NCBI GenBank assembly: GCA_002428485.1
Contig: DIWM01000003.1
Coordinates: 3,882 to 35,227 of the forward strand
Direction: 5' to 3'
DNA from: Deltaproteobacteria bacterium UBA6106
GTDB taxonomy: Bacteria; Desulfobacterota; Syntrophorhabdia; Syntrophorhabdales; Syntrophorhabdaceae
Length of the DNA stretch: 31,346 nt
The notes under the pieces were generated by a model. That model searched no databases and was not told the DNA's origin. It saw nothing but the letters and a program-made list of their open reading frames with translations. The first letter of the stretch is position 1. Each line of letters opens with the position of its first letter. The translations under genes and the position numbers were made by a program. Shown here piece by piece: positions 23,912-31,316 of the stretch.

Positions 23912-25104
23912 TGCAGGAGACATTGATTAAAAAGGCCCAACACTACATTGCAAACACATATACAAGATTTCCCATTGTTATAACAAAAGGAGAAGGTTGC
24001 TGGCTGTGGGATCTTGATGGAAGGCGCTACCTTGATTTTCTTGCGGGCATCGCCGTCTGCAGCCTCGGCCATGCCAACCCGAACGTGCGCGATGGGATCA
24101 TTGCACAGGCAAATAAGCTTTTCCACGTCTCGAACCTCTTCTATACAGAGCCTCAGGTCAAGGCTGCGGAAATACTCGTGGAGCACTCCTTCGGCGACAA
24201 GGTTTTTTTCTGCAACAGCGGCGCCGAGGCAAACGAAGCCGCCATAAAGCTCGCCCGCCGTTATTCCTGGAAAAAATACGGCGAGGGACGCCACGAGATC
24301 ATCGTTATGGAGAACTCCTTTCACGGCAGGACGCTTGCCACCGTATCGGCAACGGGCCAGCCAAAATTCCAGGAAGGCTTCGCACCCTTGCTGGAGGGTT
24401 TTATCTGCGTGCCCTTTAACAGGATTGACCTGGTAGCAGAGCGTTTAAGCGGAAAGACCTGCGCCGTGATGATCGAGCTTATCCAGGCTGAAGGCGGCGT
24501 ATACCCTGCAAAAAAGGAATATGTGAAAAAGCTTCGCGATATGACGGCAGCCAAGGACATACTCCTCATCATCGATGAAGTGCAGACAGGGATAGGGAGG
24601 ACCGGGAAATTCTTTGCCTATGAACATTATGACATAGAGCCTGATATAATAAGCCTTGCGAAGGCGCTGGGCAGCGGACTTCCTGTGGGGGCTATTATCG
24701 GTAAGGAGCATGTAATGGAGGCATTTGTCCCCGGAACGCATGCGTCAACTTTTGGAGGAAGCCCGATAGGAGCTGCTGCGATAACGGCAACCCTCAATAC
24801 CCTCATCGATGAAAAGATCATCGAGCATTGCGAAGAAGTAGGGAGGTACCTGCGAAAGGGGCTCCTGTCGCTCAAAAAGCGCTACCCTTTTATTGTTGAC
24901 GTCAGGGGCATGGGGCTGATATGGGGCGTTGAGCTCTCCATCGACGGCGATGAGATCGTCAAAGAATTTTTGAAGGAGGGTATAATCGTTAACTGCGTGA
25001 AAGGCAAGGTCCTGAGACTGGTGCCCCCCTTGATCGTGAAGAAAGAAGAGATTGATATTTTCATCGACATCGCGAACAGGATCTTTGAAAGGAAGAAGAG
25101 TTGA
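23911..25104 (+). CDS. argD: Acetylornithine aminotransferase
   Basis: 397 residues, a class-III PLP aminotransferase. NSGAEANEAAIKLAR binds the cofactor phosphate, IIDEVQTGIGRTG holds the PLP-pyridine aspartate and K251 (SLAKALGSG) forms the Schiff base. It converts N-acetylglutamate semialdehyde to N-acetylornithine, and the family often also works on succinyl-diaminopimelate. The ATG overlaps the argB stop by one base and the stop overlaps the argF start by 4 bp. Confidence 0.96.
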   Translation: MQETLIKKAQHYIANTYTRFPIVITKGEGCWLWDLDGRRYLDFLAGIAVCSLGHANPNVRDGIIAQANKLFHVSNLFYTEPQVKAAEILVEHSFGDKVFFCNSGAEANEAAIKLARRYSWKKYGEGRHEIIVMENSFHGRTLATVSATGQPKFQEGFAPLLEGFICVPFNRIDLVAERLSGKTCAVMIELIQAEGGVYPAKKEYVKKLRDMTAAKDILLIIDEVQTGIGRTGKFFAYEHYDIEPDIISLAKALGSGLPVGAIIGKEHVMEAFVPGTHASTFGGSPIGAAAITATLNTLIDEKIIEHCEEVGRYLRKGLLSLKKRYPFIVDVRGMGLIWGVELSIDGDEIVKEFLKEGIIVNCVKGKVLRLVPPLIVKKEEIDIFIDIANRIFERKKS

Positions 25105-26018
25105 AAAGGGATTTTACCAAACTGCTCGATATCAGCGAGAAGGAAGGCGAGTACCTCTTAAAGAGGGCGCACTCCCTGAAAAGACACAGGGCCGTAAAGC
25201 ATGCCCGTCTTCCCCTTGCAGGGAAAACCCTCGCCATGATCTTTGAAAAGGCATCGACGCGCACGCGGCTTTCATTCGAGGTCGGCATGCGCGAGCTTGG
25301 CGGCCATGCCATATTCTTAAGCCCCGGAGAGACACAGATAGGGAGGGGCGAGCCTGTCAGGGACACCGCCCGCGTGCTGAGCAGGTACGTGGATGCTGTC
25401 ATGATAAGGACATATCTCCAGGACGTTGTGGAGGAGCTTGCAAAGTGGGCCGCTGTCCCTGTTATCAACGGCCTTTCCGACCTCTACCACCCGTGCCAGA
25501 TCCTTGCCGATCTTTTTACGATCGAGGAGTATATGGGCAACTTCAGGGATGTTAAGATTGCATACGTTGGCGACGGGAATAATGTTGCCAATTCCTGGCT
25601 GGAGGCATCGATCCTTTTCAGATTGAACCTTGCCGTCGCTACGCCCCCGGGATACAGTCCTGCGAAGGATCTGCTGGAGAAGGCCGCAGCAAACAAGCAT
25701 TTTCATTGTGTGACAGACCCTTACGACGCGGTGAAGGGTGCGGATGCAATCTACACCGACGTGTGGGTGAGCATGGGCCAGGAAAGCGAGAAGAAAAAAC
25801 GCAGGCAGGTTTTCGCCGGCTATAAGGTCGATGAAAGACTGTTGGGGCCGGCAAAAAGAAGCGCAATTGTCATGCACTGCTTGCCCGCATACAGGGGAGA
25901 GGAGATCTCAGAAAAGGTATTCGAGAAATACAGTGATGTAATATTTACGCAGGCAGAGAATAGGCTCCACGTGCAGAAAGCGCTGCTGGAGTGGCTGATA
26001 GCTGATAAAAAAATGTGA
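25101..26018 (+). CDS. argF: Ornithine carbamoyltransferase
   Basis: 305 residues. STRTR (52-56) binds carbamoyl phosphate, HPCQ is at 130-133 and HCLP at 259-262. All are diagnostic for OTCase rather than aspartate carbamoyltransferase. The start is TTG with GGAAG upstream, and the gene overlaps the argD stop. The C-terminal WLIADKKM and the TGA stop lie inside a heptad-repeat array (CTGATAG, CTGATAA), so the last few residues are probably repeat-derived and unlikely to matter for catalysis. Confidence 0.96.
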   Translation: MKRDFTKLLDISEKEGEYLLKRAHSLKRHRAVKHARLPLAGKTLAMIFEKASTRTRLSFEVGMRELGGHAIFLSPGETQIGRGEPVRDTARVLSRYVDAVMIRTYLQDVVEELAKWAAVPVINGLSDLYHPCQILADLFTIEEYMGNFRDVKIAYVGDGNNVANSWLEASILFRLNLAVATPPGYSPAKDLLEKAAANKHFHCVTDPYDAVKGADAIYTDVWVSMGQESEKKKRRQVFAGYKVDERLLGPAKRSAIVMHCLPAYRGEEISEKVFEKYSDVIFTQAENRLHVQKALLEWLIADKKM

Positions 26019-26043
26019 AAGGTAAAAGGTGAAAGGTAAGAGG
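25988..26043. repeat. Heptad-repeat array (8 units) bridging argF and argG
   Basis: GGAGTGG, CTGATAG, CTGATAA, AAAAATG, TGAAAGG, TAAAAGG, TGAAAGG, TAAGAGG. It encodes the last argF codons and stop, and its final unit provides the first part of the argG Shine-Dalgarno (AGGAGG at 26041-26046). Confidence 0.75.
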
Positions 26044-26053
26044 AGGTTCAGTG

Positions 26054-27253
26054 ATGGGAGAAGTTAAGAAGGTTGTCCTCGCGTATTCCGGCGGTCTCGA
26101 CACATCGGTCATAGTGAAGTGGCTTAAAGAACAGTACGGTTGCGAGATAATAGCCTATGCCGCCGACGTGGGACAGGCGGAAGAGCTTGCAGGGCTCGAG
26201 GAAAAGGCCATAAAGACCGGCGCTTCAAAGGTGTATATCGAGGACCTGCGGGAGGAGTTTGCGAGGGACTTTATATTTTTTGCCATAAAGGCCAATGCTG
26301 TGTATGAGGGCGGATACCTCATGGGGACATCGATCGCGAGGCCCCTTATCGCAAAAAGACAGATCGAGATCGCGAGGATGGAAAATGCCGATGCGGTTTC
26401 CCACGGCTCGACAGGAAAGGGCAATGACCAGGTGCGTTTCGAGCTCACGTACTACGCCTTTGAGCCCAACATCAGGATAATCGCCCCCTGGAGGGAATGG
26501 AGCTTCGCGTCAAGGGAAGAGCTCATCGATTATGCCCGGGAACACGGCATCGATGTGCCTGTCAGCAAGGCGAAGCCTTACAGCATGGACAGGAACCTTA
26601 TGCATATCAGCTACGAGGGCGGGATCCTTGAGGACCCCTGGATGGAAGCGAACGAAGATATGTTCCTGACCACCGTTTCGCCGGAAAAGGCGCCGGACGC
26701 GCCGCGCTATATTGAGATCGATTTTCAGGAAGGGACCCCTGTAAAAATAGACGGGAAGCCGATGTCGCCCTTTGAGATCGTCGCATTCCTGAATAAGGCA
26801 GGCGGCGAGAACGGCGTGGGAAGGTTCGATATAGTTGAAAACCGCTTTGTGGGCATGAAATCGAGAGGGGTTTATGAGACGCCCGGCTGTACGATACTCC
26901 ATGCCGCCCACAGGGCAATGGAGTCGATCACGATGGACAGGGAAGTTATGCACATGCGCGACAGCCTTGTCCCGAAGATCGCCGAGCTCATCTATTACGG
27001 GTTCTGGTACTCGCCGGAGATGAAGGCCCTGAAGGCCTTTGTAGACGAAACCCAGAAAAACGTAACGGGAACGGTAAGGATGAAGCTGTACAAAGGTAAT
27101 TGTGTCGCAACAGGAAGAAGATCGGACAAATCATTGTACATGAAGGACTTTGCAACCTTCGACAAAGACGCTGTCTATGATCAGCGGGATGCCGGAGGTT
27201 TTATAAGGCTCAATGCCCTGCGGCTCAGGATCAGGGCTATGCTCAACCGGTAA
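26054..27253 (+). CDS. argG: Argininosuccinate synthase
   Basis: 399 residues from ATG 26054, 7 nt after AGGAGG; a GTG at 26051 is also in frame but spaced less well. The ATP-pyrophosphatase P-loop AYSGGLDTS is at 10-18. Citrulline/aspartate-binding motifs HGSTGKGNDQVRFE and YSMDRNLMHISYEGG are intact. It joins citrulline and aspartate. The final gene argH and the early genes argC and argJ are not in this window. Confidence 0.97.
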   Translation: MGEVKKVVLAYSGGLDTSVIVKWLKEQYGCEIIAYAADVGQAEELAGLEEKAIKTGASKVYIEDLREEFARDFIFFAIKANAVYEGGYLMGTSIARPLIAKRQIEIARMENADAVSHGSTGKGNDQVRFELTYYAFEPNIRIIAPWREWSFASREELIDYAREHGIDVPVSKAKPYSMDRNLMHISYEGGILEDPWMEANEDMFLTTVSPEKAPDAPRYIEIDFQEGTPVKIDGKPMSPFEIVAFLNKAGGENGVGRFDIVENRFVGMKSRGVYETPGCTILHAAHRAMESITMDREVMHMRDSLVPKIAELIYYGFWYSPEMKALKAFVDETQKNVTGTVRMKLYKGNCVATGRRSDKSLYMKDFATFDKDAVYDQRDAGGFIRLNALRLRIRAMLNR

Positions 27254-27286
27254 TGAATTGCAGGCAATTATGCGTCAGGAGTTGTT

Positions 27287-29764
27287 ATGAAGCCCTACGA
27301 ACCGCATGTCATAGAAGAAAAGTGGCAGACTCTCTGGGAGAAGAATAAGGCCTTTAAGGTCAGCGAGGCCGGCGCGAAGAAGAAATATTATCTCCTCGAG
27401 ATGTTCCCATATCCCTCCGGCAAAATCCACATGGGCCATGTGCGAAATTATTCCATAGGCGATGTGATAGCCCGGTATAAAAGGATGAGGGGCTATAACG
27501 TGCTTCATCCCATGGGTTGGGACGCCTTCGGCATGCCCGCAGAGAATGCCGCCATAGAGCGCGGCATACATCCTGCTACGTGGACCTATGAGAATATCGC
27601 CTATATGCGAAAACAGCTGAAGAGGCTTGGGTTCAGCTATGACTGGGACCGGGAGATAGCCACATGCGACGTTGGTTATTATAAATGGGAACAGTGGATG
27701 TTCCTGAAGATGTTCGAGAAAGGGCTTGTTTACAGGAAGAACTCGCCCGTCAATTATTGCATAAAATGCCAGACTGTGCTCGCAAATGAACAGGTAGAAG
27801 GAGGGGCATGCTGGAGGTGCGGCGAGGCAGTGATCCAGAAGGAGCTGACGCAGTGGTTCTTCGCAATCACGAAATACGCCGACGAGCTCTACGAGTATTG
27901 CGATAAGCTGCCCGGATGGCCTGAGAAGGTCCTTCATATGCAGAAGAACTGGATCGGCAAAAGCCACGGCGTAGAGGTTGGTTTCAAGCTGGAAGACGGG
28001 ACCGATATGACGATATTTACCACGAGGCCCGACACCCTTTATGGCGTGACATTCATGGTACTTGCGCCGGAGCACCCTCTTTCATCTAAGCTCGCGCAGG
28101 GAACTTCCCAGGAAAAAGAGGTATCGTCTTTCATAGAAAAGGTGAAAACGCAGGACCGGAGCTTCAGAAGCGAGATCAGCACCGAAAAGGAAGGCGTGTT
28201 TACCGGGCGGTACGCTGTAAATCCCCTGAATGGCACGAAGATCCCCATATATATCGGGAATTTTGTCCTTATGGAATACGGGACGGGCGCCATCATGTCC
28301 GTGCCGGCGCACGATCAGAGGGACTTCGAATTTGCGAAAGAATACGGCCTGCCGGTCATCGTCACCATATCGCCCGAAGGCAGGACGCTCGATCCCCGGG
28401 AGATGACAGAGGCCTACGAAGGCGACGGCGCGATGATAAATTCGGAGCATTTCAACAGGAGGAACAACAGGGAGGCCATCCCGGTCATCATTGATTACCT
28501 TGAGCAGAAGGGCTTTGGCAAGAGGACGGTAAATTACCGGTTGAAAGACTGGGGCATATCGAGACAGAGATACTGGGGGGCGCCGATCCCGGTTATTTAC
28601 TGTGATCGTTGCGGGGTCGTGCCGGTTCCCTACAGCGACCTGCCGGTACTGCTTCCCCTCAACCTGGGGGTCACGATGATCGGACGATCGCCCCTGGCAG
28701 AATATCCGGAGTTTTACAGGACAACGTGCCCTTCATGCAAAGGAAACGCGCGGCGTGAGACGGATACGATGGACACCTTCGTCGAGTCTTCCTGGTATTT
28801 CCTCAAGTACGCCTGTGCCGACTACGCCGAAGGGCCGCTTGACCGGCAGCGGGTAGATTACTGGATGCCCGTGGACCAGTACATCGGCGGCGTGGAGCAC
28901 GCTGTCCTGCATCTCCTCTATTCACGATTTTTTAACAGGGTCCTCAACGGTCTCGGTCTCGTGGAGGTCAGGGAACCCTTCGAGAATCTCCTCACGCAGG
29001 GGATGGTCATCAAGGACGGGGCAAAGATGAGCAAATCGAAGGGTAATGTCGTTGACCCCGATTACCTGATAAAAAAGTACGGCGCCGATACGGCAAGGCT
29101 TTTCTGTCTCTTCGCGTCTCCGCCCGAAAAAGACCTTGACTGGAGCGACCAGGGTGTGGAGGGAAGCGCGCGTTTTCTCCAGCGGGCCTGGAGACTTGTT
29201 GCCGAGCGCATTGAGCAGTTGCACGGTATCGAGCCGGTCTACGAATATCAGGGAGACGACGGCGATCTCAGGCAGCTTACACACAGGATGCACAAGACAA
29301 TAAAAAAGGTAACGGAGGACGTTGAAAGGTTCCATTTGAATACCGCTATAGCAAGCATAATGGAGCTTGTGAACGCTATTTACAGATATATCGAAAAGGA
29401 GCAGGAAGGCAGGGATGCCCAGGGGTTGCTGAAAGGCGCCATAGAGACGGTGCTGGTGCTGCTCTTCCCTTTTGTTCCCCACACATCGTCCGAATTGCAG
29501 GAGATGCTCGGCAAGAAGGCGGAGCTGTTCGATAATTCGTGGCCGGTCTGCAACGAATCCTATGTGCAGGAGGACCGGATAACGATTGCGGTACAGATCA
29601 ACGGCAAGCTGAGAGACACCTGTTTGGTAGAGCGCGATATCGACGAAGCAATCCTGAAAGAGGCTATCTTTTCTCTGGAAAAGGTGAAAAAGCATATCGA
29701 GGGCAGAGAGGTCAGAAAGACCATTATAGTGCCGAACAAGCTGGTCAATATAGTCTGCTCCTGA
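27287..29764 (+). CDS. leuS: Leucyl-tRNA synthetase
   Basis: 825 residues, a bacterial-type LeuRS. The class-I signatures are HMGH (48-51) and KMSKS (580-584). The CP1 editing domain (about 225-415) holds the TTRPDTLYGVTF threonine-rich motif and the conserved YGTGAIMSVPAHDQRD. Cysteine pairs CIKCQ...CWRCG and CDRCG...CPSCK form zinc-type knuckles. It charges tRNA-Leu in the cytoplasm. The ATG lies 33 bp after argG with only a moderate AGGAG upstream; no T-box leader is visible. The lptE-like gene begins 17 bp after its stop. Confidence 0.98.
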   Translation: MKPYEPHVIEEKWQTLWEKNKAFKVSEAGAKKKYYLLEMFPYPSGKIHMGHVRNYSIGDVIARYKRMRGYNVLHPMGWDAFGMPAENAAIERGIHPATWTYENIAYMRKQLKRLGFSYDWDREIATCDVGYYKWEQWMFLKMFEKGLVYRKNSPVNYCIKCQTVLANEQVEGGACWRCGEAVIQKELTQWFFAITKYADELYEYCDKLPGWPEKVLHMQKNWIGKSHGVEVGFKLEDGTDMTIFTTRPDTLYGVTFMVLAPEHPLSSKLAQGTSQEKEVSSFIEKVKTQDRSFRSEISTEKEGVFTGRYAVNPLNGTKIPIYIGNFVLMEYGTGAIMSVPAHDQRDFEFAKEYGLPVIVTISPEGRTLDPREMTEAYEGDGAMINSEHFNRRNNREAIPVIIDYLEQKGFGKRTVNYRLKDWGISRQRYWGAPIPVIYCDRCGVVPVPYSDLPVLLPLNLGVTMIGRSPLAEYPEFYRTTCPSCKGNARRETDTMDTFVESSWYFLKYACADYAEGPLDRQRVDYWMPVDQYIGGVEHAVLHLLYSRFFNRVLNGLGLVEVREPFENLLTQGMVIKDGAKMSKSKGNVVDPDYLIKKYGADTARLFCLFASPPEKDLDWSDQGVEGSARFLQRAWRLVAERIEQLHGIEPVYEYQGDDGDLRQLTHRMHKTIKKVTEDVERFHLNTAIASIMELVNAIYRYIEKEQEGRDAQGLLKGAIETVLVLLFPFVPHTSSELQEMLGKKAELFDNSWPVCNESYVQEDRITIAVQINGKLRDTCLVERDIDEAILKEAIFSLEKVKKHIEGREVRKTIIVPNKLVNIVCS

Positions 29765-29781
29765 ATGGAGAGATGATCGTT

Positions 29782-30306
29782 ATGAGCAAAAGAATGTACA
29801 AAACTTTTTTTATGAATCTGTTGTTTGGTGTAATGGTTTTTGCGGTGGTCAGTTCCTGCGGATACCAGATGGTGAGGGAAAAAGGAATATCAGGAGGCGA
29901 TATCACCTCTGTCTATATCGCTGTGTTTAAAAACTCAACATACGAGCCTCATGCCTCTTTATATGTGACCGATGCCTTTTCAAAGGAACTCCTCTCGACG
30001 AATCTCTTTACAATAAACAAGGAGGGCTCGGACGCGTATTTGCAGGGCAACATTAAAAAGATCACCACATCGCCGACGTCGCTGAGCGGCGGAGGGCTCG
30101 TGATCGAAAAATGGATCAGCGTTGACCTTGAGCTCGCCCTCTACAGAAAAAACGGTACCTTAATAAGGCGGTGGCTGCTGTCAGACCAGGAGACTTACAG
30201 GGTTGATAATATCGCTGCTGAGGATTATAACAAGCGGGAGGCCTTGCAAAGGCTGTCGAGCAGGCTGGCGAGAAGGTTCTCCTCTGTCCTGCTCGTCGAC
30301 TATTGA
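29782..30306 (+). CDS. lptE: LptE-like LPS-assembly lipoprotein
   Basis: 174 residues from ATG 29782; an ATG at 29773 is also possible because GGAG (29767-29770) is ill-placed for both. A lipoprotein signal peptide ends in VVSSC, making C26 the lipidated residue. The following GYQMV and the body (VAVFKNSTYEP-like strand, SLSGGGLVIEKWISVDLELAL) match the LptE/RlpB pattern. LptE plugs LptD in the outer membrane to deliver LPS. Its position after leuS is the usual one. The holA gene that often follows is missing, and rpsT converges after only 5 bp. Confidence 0.82.
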   Translation: MSKRMYKTFFMNLLFGVMVFAVVSSCGYQMVREKGISGGDITSVYIAVFKNSTYEPHASLYVTDAFSKELLSTNLFTINKEGSDAYLQGNIKKITTSPTSLSGGGLVIEKWISVDLELALYRKNGTLIRRWLLSDQETYRVDNIAAEDYNKREALQRLSSRLARRFSSVLLVDY

Positions 30307-30311
30307 AAATT

Positions 30312-30587
30312 TTAACCTTTTGCCTGCGTCGCGCGGTTAACCTTTTTTGCCAGCCTTGATACTTTGCGCGATGCGTTATTTCTGTGTATGACGCCTTTTG
30401 ATACGGCTTTGTTTATTTGGGAAACGGCTTTCACGAACAGCACGTCCAGGTTTTCCTTATCCGTTGTCTCTGCTGCTGACAATGCCTTTTTTATTTGAGT
30501 TTTCATTGTGGTCTTCACGTGGGAATTCCTGAGCCTTCTTGCCTCAGATTGTTTTGTTCTTTTGATCGCCGATTTATTTTTTCTCAA
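30312..30587 (-). CDS. rpsT: 30S ribosomal protein S20
   Basis: 91 residues, Lys/Arg-rich, with the S20 patterns KSAIKRTKQSEARRLRN near the start and KGVIHRNNASRKVSRLAKKVN near the end. It binds 16S rRNA early in 30S assembly. The start is TTG (30585-30587) with GGAGG 8 nt upstream. E. coli rpsT also uses UUG, which is tied to translational autocontrol, so the weak start may be functional. A promoter is visible upstream. Confidence 0.96.
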   Translation of the reverse strand: MRKNKSAIKRTKQSEARRLRNSHVKTTMKTQIKKALSAAETTDKENLDVLFVKAVSQINKAVSKGVIHRNNASRKVSRLAKKVNRATQAKG

Positions 30588-30618
30588 GAAGAGTCCTCCT
30601 CTTTGTCATTTGTCTTTT

Positions 30619-30646
30619 TTTATCATTCATTCTTCATAAATGTCAA
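30619..30646 (-). promoter_or_regulatory. Candidate sigma-70 promoter for rpsT
   Basis: On the minus strand, TTGACA (30641-30646), a 16-nt spacer and GATAAA (30619-30624) lie about 30 bp upstream of the TTG start. Confidence 0.5.
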
Positions 30647-30673
30647 ATGTTTCGTAAATATACCTATCCGTCG

Positions 30674-30691
30674 CCGGCATGCTGCTGCCGG
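30674..30691. other. Short GC-rich stem-loop between rpsT and the PxxKW-like gene
   Basis: CCGGCA (30674-30679) and TGCCGG (30686-30691) pair around TGCTGC. No T-run follows on the minus strand, so it is at best a weak terminator or an mRNA-stabilising hairpin. Confidence 0.35.
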
Positions 30692-30750
30692 TCAGGCTTA
30701 ACATATATCAGCGAAAGGCCCTTGGAATACGAACCCCTATAGGCAAAAGG

Positions 30751-31032
30751 CTATTTCTTCCCCGCGTTTCTCTTTGACGCCTTCAGCGGATTTATCTTCT
30801 GTTCTCCCACAGCGGCTTTTTTCACGTGGGACGACATGGAACAGGCGCCTTTTTGCCATCTTTGGGCTGGGTTGGGAAAACTTGCGCAATATTTGCCGGT
30901 TTCAAACTCAAGTACCCTTGTACAACCTTCACAGCTCTCTACGATCGTGTAGCATTTCCCGCCATTGTAAGAACAGCCGGTTTTTTTCATAAAAATACAC
31001 TCAACTCCCGGTTTTACAGTTTCACACACCAT
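30751..31032 (-). CDS. PxxKW-type cysteine-rich small protein
   Basis: 93 residues with eight cysteines (3, 12, 20, 27, 34, 37, 49, 64). The pattern matches the PxxKW cysteine-rich family common in anaerobic deltaproteobacteria: MVCETV at the start, CxxC at 34-37, EFETGKYC, a Trp motif, then a HVKK segment and a basic C-terminus with NPLKASKR. Here the name-giving motif reads PAQRW (55-59), with Arg in place of Lys. Function is unknown; metal or Fe-S binding is likely. It has a very strong AAGGAGGTGAT and a good promoter, so it is probably highly expressed. Confidence 0.85.
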   Translation of the reverse strand: MVCETVKPGVECIFMKKTGCSYNGGKCYTIVESCEGCTRVLEFETGKYCASFPNPAQRWQKGACSMSSHVKKAAVGEQKINPLKASKRNAGKK

Positions 31033-31076
31033 AACGGCATCACCTCCTTAATAAATATTTGTAAAAAAAACGTGTA

Positions 31077-31105
31077 ATTAAACTATATTTTTTTGCCGAT
31101 GTCAA
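31077..31105 (-). promoter_or_regulatory. Sigma-70-type promoter for the PxxKW-like gene
   Basis: On the minus strand, TTGACA (31100-31105), an exact 17-nt spacer and TTTAAT (31077-31082) lie 45 bp upstream of the ATG. Confidence 0.65.
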
Positions 31106-31157
31106 TATGTATTCATAAGCAGGGGTAGAAACTGGGTGAAGGATTGCGAAGAAAATA

Positions 31158-31186
31158 TTGACATAAAACGAAAAATGTTATATTTA
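31158..31186 (+). promoter_or_regulatory. Upstream candidate promoter for the tRNA operon
   Basis: TTGACA (31158-31163) is a perfect -35. TATATT lies at 31179-31184 (15-nt spacer) and TATTTA at 31181-31186 (17-nt spacer). Confidence 0.45.
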
Positions 31187-31201
31187 ATTACGTTTATCAT
31201 A

Positions 31202-31231
31202 TTGATTTTGGTAAGTTTCTTGTAATATAAT
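31202..31231 (+). promoter_or_regulatory. Promoter for the tRNA-Thr/tRNA-Tyr operon
   Basis: TTGATT (31202-31207), an 18-nt spacer and a perfect TATAAT (31226-31231) end 9 bp before the mature tRNA-Thr. Confidence 0.6.
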
Positions 31232-31240
31232 ATTCAACTT

Positions 31241-31313
31241 GCTGGTGTAGCTCAATCGGCAGAGCAGCTGATTTGTAATCAGCAGGTTGCGGGTTCGAGT
31301 CCCATCACCAGCT
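31241..31313 (+). tRNA. tRNA-Thr (anticodon UGU)
   Basis: 73 nt. The acceptor stem GCTGGTG/CACCAGC is perfect. The D-stem is GCTC/GAGC. The anticodon stem GCTGA/TCAGC encloses TTTGTAA, giving anticodon TGT. The T-loop TTCGAGT is normal, but the T-stem GCGGG/CCCAT has one G-T pair and one C-A mismatch. CCA is not encoded. Confidence 0.93.
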
Positions 31314-31316
31314 AAA

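Noticed and set aside
6297..26043. Could the heptad arrays be CRISPR arrays or rho-independent terminators?
   Set aside because: There are no 20-40 bp direct repeats with unique spacers and no cas genes. The arrays lack GC stem plus T-run structure.
27254..27286. T-box or attenuator before leuS
   Set aside because: The spacer is 33 bp with no stem-loop or T-box motif.
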